Below are positions 29,101 through 41,100 of a stretch of 64,000 nucleotides of DNA, piece after piece (the stretch's first letter is position 1; each line of letters starts with the position of its first letter). Source of the stretch: Antedon mediterranea (taxonomy: Eukaryota > Echinodermata > Crinoidea > Comatulida > Antedonidae); the NCBI RefSeq assembly GCF_964355755.1, contig NC_092670.1, positions 15,809,201-15,873,200 of the forward strand, read 5' to 3'. The notes beneath the pieces are model-generated. The model had not been told where the DNA came from. It saw only the letters and a list, made by a program, of their open reading frames with translations, and made no database searches. Made by a program: the position numbers and the translations under genes.

Positions 29101-32100
29101 AAGGTTAAGCCTAAAGCAACAGATGCCCCAGATGCAGGTACTGTGTTTCCACTTACATCTATAAACCAACAATAAGTACTTCAGTTTCTGGACGTTACGA
29201 TCAATATGTTTTGATCGTCCTCGTCCTTTGATCAACTACTGAGGACGATCAAAGCATATTGATCGAAACGTCAAGAAACTCAACAGTTCTTTTCAGAATT
29301 AACATACATGGTGTACTTAAATCAAACTTATATCTTTATATCAACAAACTTATATCAACATTTGATTTCGCCATGCAAACCTCTAAACAATATATATGTT
29401 CTACATTTGTTTGTTTTTTTTATGACTTTTTTTATATTATAATTGTTTGAGCTTGTCAACAAAACGAATTTCCTTTTGGACCAATAAAGATTATTCTGTA
29501 AAGACCATTGGTACTAAAAAAAAACATTAGCATTTTTAGTTTATCCAGGTATCTTTCAGCATATTCTATGATATTTCATCATTATAAACTTTGTAGGTGA
29601 TGCTGCATCAGCAAGAAACAAGGAGATACTTCGTCTGAAACGACGTTTTCTGAAAGATAAGTCACAACAGCATGTCCACTTTGCTCGTAAAGAATCAAAA
29701 AAGAAACAAAAGATTTCGGTAGGAATGTTGTATTTAAACTTTGGTTCAGTAAGCAAGAATCTATATATAAATTTACGTATAAACAAAATTAACTTACTGT
29801 TAACTGATTTAAATTTGTTAGGAATGTTGTATATAAACTTTGAATCAGTAACCAACATTTAAGAACAAAATTGACTTACTGTTAAACCGGTTTGTTCTGT
29901 TTAAAAGCATGAGACAAAGCAAGAACATGAAAAGCATCTGAATGCTGTAACAATGTACCGTCAGTATCGTAAAGGAGATCTACCAGACATCCAGATTAAG
30001 AACTCTTATGTTATTGCACCACTTCAAGCATTAGCTCAGGTAATCATTATCTAATCCTTCTTTTCCTTTTACACTTATACACTAAACAAAGCTTGTATTG
30101 ATTAATCGTATTCGACCTGGCTGTTTTGGGATGATCTAGCTCCTTAAACTTCTGCCGGTTTATATTTGAGCAGTTGATCTGCGAGGTGTTTGTGAGTGAC
30201 CAGTTGAATAAGCCTCTTAATTACATTTTTTGAGTATGTTTATTTGTTGGATCGTTCCATTCCTTTATGGGTAACATTATATATTTTCCCCTACAGCATG
30301 ATGCTACTTTAGCACAGATGTTGTTTACAGCCCTCTTCTGTGGAATATTTACACAAATCGAAGAAGTAAAGCGTGAAGTGGAAGCAGCAACAGTAGTCAG
30401 TGATTTAAATCAACATCTAAACAACATGATCAGTTCCTCAACTAAATACTTCCCTCCATTCATTCACAGTATACAGGTAAATCATGATATATCGTTCTTG
30501 TACCTTTTTCACACCTTGATAAATTGTTACAACTGAAAGTGCAAACTGTGAAATATTTCAGGAGAATGCATAGTTGTGCGCTATTTAATTACTATGATTG
30601 GCCAGTACAAGGCAATACATGCGCGCGCAGTTAACAACTTTACTTTATTCGAGTCTAGTCTACAGACAAGTTTGCATTGTCATTTTGTCCATTATCATCC
30701 AAATACTCAAGTGCAGAATTAATTCATTTTTTAGGAGATAACATTCCATCATTCCAAGCAACTGAACCTTGACCCCTCTGCAGTGAGCACAGCTAGTTTA
30801 ATGAGCCAGGAAATAAATATGGGTGAGTTTTTTTTATCGAAATAATGGATGTTATAATTATAATTAGGTCACTCTTTGTTTATTAGAGTACTAACCTTTA
30901 TCGCTACTCTGTATTGTAGGAATTGTTTTATTAGAAGAAAAGTTAATGAAAAAATGTTGGAGTGAGGAGAGTCGTCGAAAGAAACCAAGGTTAGACAAAG
31001 ATCAACTGTCGCCAGAGATTAGCACATGGATTGAACTTTCCAGGTGAGTTATAAAGATAATCATAAATTTATTGATGCCCTTAAGTCTTATGTAAGTTCC
31101 ACACACATTTGAAATCCACCTACAATGTGCCACTAGGTAGTCGTAATGTAGTTATGATGTTTAACATTTGATTTACCAGAAATAATTTCACAATTCAATA
31201 CAATACAAGGTATACACAATAACTTCTTTTCAGACTGTACAAAGCTGTTGGCGAGTTTGATGTGCTTCAGGGTATCTTTACAAGCAGGATAGGCACAAAA
31301 GACATCACCAAGAAAGCAGTAGAGACAGAGGCTAGAGGGGACTATGCAACTGCATGTAAGCTGTACAATGAGGTATGATTATAACTCACTCTATCAGGCA
31401 GGTCAAAGGTTGTTTCGAAACGTGTTAATTTCTTCTTTTTTTTCACCATTTAGGCTTTGACATGTGATGATTGGGCCCGTCCAGAACCCCAACAAATTGA
31501 ACAAGATTTTTGGGATGAAGCTCGTCTAAATGTAAGTTTTCCTTAATTTCACTTGTTTTTCATGACTTCATTTTCAGTAAAAATTTTGTATAGAATTATT
31601 GTGCAATTGTCTTTAGTGTTGTAACCAACTGAGCCAGTGGAAGGAACTTGAAAAATATTCTGTTGAAAACATTGATGAGCAAAGACCACCTGACCTCACT
31701 CGGATCTGGTCTGACCAATATTATAAGGTATGTTCCTATTTTGAATATATATCTTGCATTGAATATATGCTGTTGTATACAGTCATCGTTAAACCACAAG
31801 TCTATGAAATCTCGCCTTACATTTTTATTTATGATTTTGTATACATTTTTGAATATAGGATTGCTACATGCCATATATAGTAAGAAGCAAATTGAAACTG
31901 TTGCTAGCTGGAGGAGAAGATGAGTCACTATTACAGTTCATTGACCTTTCAATGAAAGACCAAGATAAACGTGATTTTCTGGAGGTAAACATTTTGAAAC
32001 ATCATTTGAATACTTTTTAAAATTTGTTAACAATTTTTCCTTAATATTGTTTTAAGCTTTTTCTCTAGGACTGATCTTTCTGATCGATTATTCATTATCC

Positions 32101-35100
32101 TTTTTTAAAAATATATTGTCCCCCTGAAAAAATAATTTTGATATAATTGGATCTAAAAAAGCATTATTTACCTGAAAAAATGTAGTTTAACGGGAAGAAA
32201 GAGTCAAATTGACTGGAATAGGTTTTGGTTTAATTTAACCGTTTATTTTAGTTTTTTTTTTCAACGGAAGTGATTATCTTGATTAAAACTGCAGGATGGC
32301 CTTTTCAAAAAGCTCTGTCTACACTATCAAACTAGTGTGATGTGCCTAAATATGGTAGTGATATGCTTAAATATAGTAGTGATATGACATCATCATATAT
32401 ATTTGTTAAACTAGTTTGATAGTGTAGACAGAGCTTAAGTCTTTCTTGTTATGTGTTGAAGTCATATTGTTCTGTTTCAGTCTTCATTCAGTGAGGAGTT
32501 GGGCCTTTTGTACATCCTTCAAGAAGATTACAACAGAGCAAAGTATTACATAAATGAGTACTTGCAATTATTTTTACAGGTAAATTATTCACTAAACCTA
32601 TTTTGTTAAATCAAGAATCTTGGAAGTTCTCACCTTTATACCTAGCATTTTGTCAAGTATATTTCTTGCTTTGTATATTTGTTTGCATGACAACGTTCAT
32701 CATTTTCATTTCATCGTCCAGAATTTTTCTTTTTTTTCAATACAGGTAACAAATAATCAATATATTGGTGATGTCACAAAAGCTTTCTAAAAAGAGTTAC
32801 TAAAAGAGTTTTCTGTATTATACTTCTTCCTGGATCTGCCATTCATAATGGACTGAAATATTAAATGAGTGTTAAACAATTTGTAATTTTTGCTAGAATT
32901 GGTGTGGTCTTGGTCAGCTTATGTCAACAAGCCGAATGAAAGAGCTTCGTAGTGTACAGAGAGTAACTGAAGTCAAAGAATTTCTTCATGTCATTACGTC
33001 AAGTAAACCAAATGGTTCCGATAATGCTGCCATTTTCTCGTTGCTTGATAAGTGGAATAGTCGATATCCAGACCCAACGCAAGATCCTATAGATATTTGG
33101 GATGATGTCACAACTAATAGGTAATGTTCCAACCAATCAGTTTTTCATTGAAATAAGTTGATTATTTCACTCATTGCTTCATTCCTCAAGAAGACACTTG
33201 TAGCATAGCAACAAAAACATCAAGACATTCTCAACTCTACCATAATTTTCTTTTTTTTTTTAAATGCTGTTCATCAAACCTTACTTTACTTAAGCTCTGT
33301 CTACACTATCAAACTATTTTGACAAAAAAAGTGTGATGTGCACAAATATAGTAGTGATATGCTTAAATATGTTAGTGATATGACATCATTGTGTCCATAT
33401 ATGGGCACATCACATTTTTAACATAAAGTTTGATAGTGCAGACAGAGCTTAAAGTTTCTTGTAAGTGTAATAGTAACAATATAAATAATTAATAGCTTCA
33501 TTTGCACGAGTAAAAGAGATATAGAAGAGAACTTGTGAATTGTTTTAATGAATTAGTTTTTTTCTAAAGGTCCTTTTTTATGGATAAGTTTACAACAAGA
33601 GGAAGATCAGATGACACGGAAGATAGTGAGATGATCTCACAAGATACAAATTTATGTGAAAGAATTGAACTTGGAAACCTGACGATGCAATTGAAGATGG
33701 CAGACAGTGCTTGTCAAATGGTAAGATACTCTCTTGTTTAATAATAATAATAATAATAAGAATATTTATTCGCCAATTTCACAAATGAAAAAAAATAACC
33801 AGGAGTTAGAATAGGCTAAAGACCAAACAGATTCTGCACTCAATCCATACAATACAAACAGTTACGATAAAACATTATACAAGAAAATTAAACAACTGTA
33901 ATACAAACACAACTAGTATACATTTAACATGAATAAAGTGTTTTGTTAGAGCAGCCTTAAATATTGAAATTGTTTCTTTACAAAAAAAGCATTTTCCAAT
34001 CCAAAATAAACAAGAAATATTTCTTACAAAAATGTAACTTCACAGCGGTACAAGTGAGAAAATTCTTCCCAGTCTGTTGATTCGTGTCAACCAATCAAAG
34101 GGCGAGAATCGTTCAACCGTGAGCCCTCATAGACTCTCTTTTCCCAGACGGTTTTTGGGTCCAGCAGCTGGGATCTATAAATTATAAATAAAACTGTCGG
34201 ATACTGTAACTGCTGCTTGCTTTAGCTTCTGAATGAGTAGTCCTCAAGAGACGTAGCTGGCTAGAGCAGCAGCGTGAAAAAATAATCTTGAAATAGTTTT
34301 TGTTCTCTTTTAGGCAAACTTTTCAGTTGCAAAGAAAAGTCTAAAGAAAAGCTACTGCATCCTTGAAAACCATGGTAGTCTGCTGCCAGAGTGGACATTT
34401 GCATATGTGAATATGCATCAAACACAGGCACCGTTATTGGATGCCAGTAGCAGAGTTACTACAGTGTTAGCAACGTTTAACCCCTTAGGTTAGTAAGAAA
34501 TACTATAGCCACATATACAGTAAGTCTCCGTTTTAACAAAAGCCCTGTTTGGTAATAATTTAAAAGATTCTATTAGTGAAAGACTGGGAGAGTTTACAGT
34601 TTTTTTCAGATGTTATTTCATGAGGAACTGTTTTTCAGCCGCTTGGGTCACTAAAGAGAGATTATCTTTTTTTTTACATCTCGGGTCACTAATGAGAGAT
34701 TATCTTTTTTTTTACATCTCGAGTCACTATTAAGATAGATTATCTTTTTTTGACAGACAAACTGAGTAGCTTACCTGTTTTGCAAGAAGAGATGCCAATT
34801 AATATTAGATTTAATCTAAAATTGAGCAGCTCATATGAAATTATTGCACATACACTACTTGAGTCAGGTAAGAGAAATAAGCTGTTTACTTGGAATCAAA
34901 GTTTTATACAATCTGTTATAATCATCAGTTATGATACCTTCTAGCTATATTATTATCTTCTAGGTGAGACAGTCTTTCAAGAAATAGATGAAAGTAAACT
35001 GCGGAAATTAAAAGAGTTGATTACTATCCAATCAGATGATCCAAATGAGGTAACTGTATGAATTTTAAGAGTTCAGCTTTTTTTGCTGTATCATAATGGC

Positions 35101-38100
35101 TTACGTTATGTATACAACTATAGCATTGTAGCTTGAAAATAAACAAATAACAAGTAAAAAAATAATAAAATAAAGGAGACAAAATAAAGTTACAACAATA
35201 ACTTGTATATGTCTGATACTTAGATTGCAGAGGATTTATTTAACAACGCCTACAACCATCTTAAAAAGGCTGTGGAATGTGCCTTCCAGGCAACATCTGG
35301 TGAGGTTGGGCCTATAACTAGTCAGGCCCACATGGCCATGGCTTCATACTGTGATAAGCTGCTTCGATATCAAGAGGAAGGTACAATGTGCTTGAAGATT
35401 ATTTATATTAAAGAATAATTAACTAAGCTCATTGGAAAAATGTCCCTAATTCTTTTTATACATGGTGTTGTAGGTTTATGTAATAAAGGTCTTTTCCCTC
35501 TCATTTAAAACTTCCTCTTCATTTAATAATCATATTTATCTCATCAACCTTACCAAATTATACAAGAAGTTAAACCTAAACAACTTGTATACATTTTTCC
35601 ATTATTATTATCATTATCGTCAAATTAGACTTATTTAGATTTCATTTCCTAATACAGATACGATGTTAAACCTACAAAACTTTGGAGCGTTTCCACTTGC
35701 CATAGTAACCAACACACTTCAGGCTATGAAGGATGGTTCATCTGAAGCAATTCAGAGATTCCCTAGACTCCTCCAACTGGTAGAATCCCATCCAGACACT
35801 GCAAAGGAATTTATAGAGAAGGTGAACATAATACAGTGCAGTAATAGGACATGTTTTTTTTTCTCATTCCAAGCAATGGTGCCTGCCTTTATTTTATCTC
35901 TAGGCCACAGGCCCATAGATTCACAATATATTACAGTAAGGTTGACTCTCTCCTTTTTAACGATACAAATAAATACTTATACAGATTAACATAAGCATTT
36001 TAATACATCTGTTAGTAACTTATATAACTTTGGATAAGAGGAATTACGCCAATAATAAGGACTCAGTAAGGTTTCCCTTTCTGCCATATAAGCCGGACAT
36101 ACAAGACAAAATTGATTTATTTATTTATACCAAAGGATTCAAAATTAGCTGGTAATATGTTTGGCTTGAACCCATAATTTTCTAAATCATAAGCCTGGCA
36201 TCATACCTCAACACCAGCAATCTTGAAGTTGTTTTAATATTTTTTCAGGCTAGCAGTGTACCCTGTTGGATGTTTATTAGTTGGATTAGTCAGATGGTGG
36301 CTTTATTGGATAAAGATTCTGGTCACACAGTTCATGGCATAGTAACAGATATTGCTACAAATTATCCTCAGGTACTGTACATATATATATGCAACTGAAC
36401 CTATTATTATTTATTTATACTGGGCGACCTCAAAGACTGGTCCCCCAGAGACCCAGTTATGATCAGTAGCTGTGATGTACTTGTACACCAAGGTTATCCC
36501 TACTCATCTTGAAAGATGTACTAGGTTCTTTAAAGTGCACATGAGCTAGATGTGTACACTGGACCTATAGTTTATAGTCCTTATCCGAGAAGACTTTTCT
36601 ACCACCAGAACCATGGGACAAGTGAGCCTCGAATCCTTGCCGATGATATTGCAACGGTTCCACTTTATTAACCGCTAGGCCACTCACTGCTCTCGCCGCA
36701 ACCTATGATTCTCCGATTGGGAAGCCTTCATAACCATCATGCTTTAGCACACTATTTTATCAGCAACTGTCACATAATTACAAACAACATTAATCTTTAT
36801 TATTTATATTCCTCCACATCAGGCCCTTTGTTACCCTTTCAAGATCAGTAGTGATAATTTCAAGTTTGACAAAAGTACCAACACTGGAGTGAAGAATGCT
36901 GAAGCGGTGGAGCGTATCCAAGATGAGCTGGCCAAAGTACCCATGATAGAAAGCTTTATCAATGCTCTTAACCAACTTAGCAATCCTGATCATCTGTTCA
37001 AAGTAAGTAACTCAGTTTAACCAAGCCAATCTATGGATGCTGAAATCCGGAGTTCAATGGGTTTATCTGTGGCTGCGACATGTTCAGTTCTACAAGCCGT
37101 AACAGTACAGTACTGTGGTATTTGTCGCCAGACATAAGATAAGGACTATTATGAGTTCCTATCTTGGGAAGGCGAGCTCGTTGTTCTGTTGTCAACACTA
37201 CCCCTTCTAAGGGTGCTATAAGATGTGGTATGTAGTGGTGGAGAGGTTTGCAAACTGCAAAGTTAAAAGAATAAAAGGACAAAAGGACAAAACATAACTA
37301 TAAATAGTTACACTGTTTTCATAAACCGATCATTCACCCATATTTGCTTTATCTTTTGCTCAGGATTGGACTAAGGAAATAGTTCAGTTGTTTAAGGCTC
37401 CTGTACTTGACAAGTCAGCCATTCTGAAATCATTTAAACAGATGTATACAGCTTTGTTTGATTACAGTAGTTCTCGTGGTAACGCTGATCCTGGTGCTGC
37501 TGTGTTTGGAAACTTTAGACGTAAATTCGCTCAGGTGCTGTGTTTTATTTTGCTTGTTTCTAGCTTTTTTATGCCAGAATTCAAAGAATCAACATACTCA
37601 AAATTGAAATATTTAAATTATAGTGGTTTTTCGTTTCAGGATTTTCAAAAGAAAGTCATTGCTGAATTTGGAAAAGATGGCAGCAAGTTGGCAAAGAAGG
37701 TAATCAACTTATATTTGACATGAATGATTTTGTGTTAGTAATAATTTTAAGAGATACATATCATCAATACATGGAATATTAACATGAAAACTTGTATGTT
37801 GGTGTATATATCAAATCATTATTTAAACTTTGGATCACAACACATAAATCTCTGAAATTTTCCTTTAACAGCTGATAAAAAATTCTTTTCAATTTATGTG
37901 TTGTGATCAAAAGTTTAAATAATTATTTGATAATCAATTACAGTTTAGGTCTGAAAAATTCCCAATTGAAATTTGTTAGTACAAGCCAGGTTGTAATTAT
38001 TAATCTTGATTGTAATCCTGTACATAGACGGTGTCTGCAAGCTGTAGAAAGATACAGGCTGAAATTGAACGGACAAAGCGGTCCATCCCAAGTAATATCA

Positions 38101-41100
38101 AAGAGTATTCAACTTGGTTCTTGGACTTCCACACAATCAATCCAAATCAGGAGCTGGAAATTCCAGGTAACAGTCAGTTATTTTTGTTTTACAAACTTTG
38201 TTAATCACACATAAGCAATATCTTTCTTAAATACTAAGTATTTCACTTAAATCACTACAAATGTAAGGATTCATAAAGTGGTATTCACTTAGTTGGAATA
38301 ATACTTAAATTCTAAACTCTGTCTACACTATCGAACTAGTTTGACAAAAAAAAGTGTGATGTGCCGAAATAGGTTAATAATATGTCATCATCATGTCCAT
38401 ATATTGACGCATCACAATTTGTTGTCGCATAAAGTTGGATAGTGTAGACAGCTTAAAAGTATTTCTCTTAGCCTGTGATTAGTGAATATGATCACAGGCA
38501 TGGATATTCTATTTCCTAATCTAAATTTAATTTATTTCAGGTCAATATGATGGCAAGACAAAACCACTACTATCACACCATGTGACTATAGCTGGCTTTA
38601 GTGAACAGGTACTTTTATACTTAAAGCTATCAATGCACCTGTATAATGAGTTAATTTTCCTCTGCTACGGTCAAACCTGTAACCAAGTGGGATTTGAGTT
38701 TTCCCCCGAACCCTCCTTTTTCCTCAATTAACCCCTTGATACCAGCAATGGAAGTGAGATTGAGATTATTACGGTAAAAGAGACATTCACATATCCATTG
38801 GGCATTGGGGAATTTTGGGATGATTAGTATAGTACAGTATATCGTTTAAATCATGTATTGAATATCATTTCTGTCATTGTTCCTCAACACCAATTTTTGT
38901 GATTTTTCTTTTCAGGTGAAAGTGATGTCATCTCTTAGAAAACCCAAACGAATTATAATCCGGGGTAACGATGAAAAGGATCACATGTTTTTAGCAAAGG
39001 GTGGAGAAGATCTTAGACTGGATCAACGAATCGAGCAGCTTTTTACACTCATGAATGAGATTTTGGAAAAGGATGCAACGTGTTGTCAGCGTGGGTTAAA
39101 ACTGAAGACATATCAAGTTATTCCAATGACACCTAGGTATAATTTTCTGTAATTATATATGACAAATTAAATCAAAACAAAAACTTTCCAAGTAACAAAA
39201 TGTGGCAGAATAAATTAGCCTTTAGTACAATTGTATGATGTTTAACATTTTTTCATTACAGGTTGGGTTTGATAGAATGGTTACAGAAAACGTGTGTGTT
39301 TCGTGAATTTCTTTACGGAGCGATGACAGAGTCACAACTTAAATGTTATAATTCTGCGTAAGTTTTATACTTTTGACCAATAATAGAAAACACTACTTTA
39401 GATATATAAATGTGTCCACTTTACCAAAAAGATCACAGGCTATTTTGATTGACTGAAATTGATTTTGATTAATACACACAGTACTGCAGTATATGTATTG
39501 ATTAATACACACTGTACTGCAGTATATGTATTAATACACACAGTACCTCAGTATAGTATATTGATTATTACACACATTACTGCAGTATATGTATTGATTA
39601 ATACACATGGTACTGCAGTATATGTATTAATACACACAGTACCTCAGTATAGTATATTGATTATTACACACATTACTGCAGTATATGTATTGATTAATAC
39701 ACACTGTACTGCAGTATATGTATTAATACACACAGTACCTCAGTATAGTATATTGATTATTACACACATTACTGCAGTATATGTATTGATTAATACACAT
39801 GGTACTGCAGTATATGTATTAATACACACAGTACCTCAGTATAGTATATTGATTATTACACACATTACTGCAGTATATGTATTGATTAATACACATGGTA
39901 CTGCAGTATATGTTTTATTAAAACATATAGTAATTCAGTATATAAACATATAGAATCCGGACAAATTATGAAGTACAAAACACGAAAATTTGCGTCTGAA
40001 AACCGGACTGACAGTTAAAAAACTCCAATAGTATTATTTAAGTATTAAAGACCCCTTCCCTGCAATTTTGGACGTTTTTTGGAAAATAATACATATATAT
40101 CACTTTAAAAACATTAAACCATGTCATTCCTTGTCTTAAATGTACGTTTTATGGTAAATTATGATAAAAAGTGAGAAACAATGCACTACCTAAGTAGCTC
40201 GCGGCGATCGACCTCTCGTGGACGGTCTCAGGCCTAGCCTAGCTAGGCTTAGTTTTGTAGGCCTAGCTGGTAAACATCGGTAACGTACGAACATCGTACG
40301 CTAGCTATATACCTAGCCTGACGTTGTATAGTTGCTGCATTAATTGTCTTTCTATTTTTGCCACACTCCGTTGATACAAATTGGGGAAAACCCGGTATTT
40401 TCGCTGAAAAGTTAGGAGTCTTCCATTTGATTTGGCTTCACGATCGATCGAAAAGTGGGCGAATTACAGGTGAAAAACAACAATATCAATCCGCGCGCAA
40501 TGCATTTTGGGATTTATAGCGGGCCGCTATAATTATTAAAATCGATTTATTTTTCACATTTTTAACCGTTTAAAGACGAAAAAAGTTATTGCAATAGGAC
40601 CATATAGTATTATTTTTACATTAAATATAGTTTGTGATCTTAAATTAGATCTAAAAAACGTAGGGAATGGGGCTTTAAATACACACAGTACCTTAGTACA
40701 GTATATGTATTGATTATTACACACATTACTGCAGTATATGTATTGATTAATACACACTGTACTGCAGTATATGTATTAATACACACAGTACTGCAGTAAA
40801 TGTATTTGTTTCTCACTTTGTACAGAAATGGTTCTAGAGCAAAGATTTTTGCTTGGGTTAAAAAATTTGGAGGTGGACAGCAATTGAATCAGCAGTATGA
40901 AAAGATGTACAGGTAATGATGACATTATTGGAACCTTTTATTTTGACTGATCTATAAAGTGACAATATAGCATTATTATTTTGCATTTTTCATAGAATAT
41001 ACAGTAGTCTGATAAGTTCTTTCATTATTTGATGAATTTTGGTGTTTTGCTTTTTATAGCAAGGCAAATCGTACAGAAACACTGACTTGTTTTAGAGACT

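Noticed and set aside
39459-39953. 164-codon open frame with repeated [11 protein letters not shown]-type units
   Set aside because: It lies wholly in the 96-bp repeat array of PRKDC intron 78; the frame is open only because the period is divisible by three. No start context, splice links or protein similarity.
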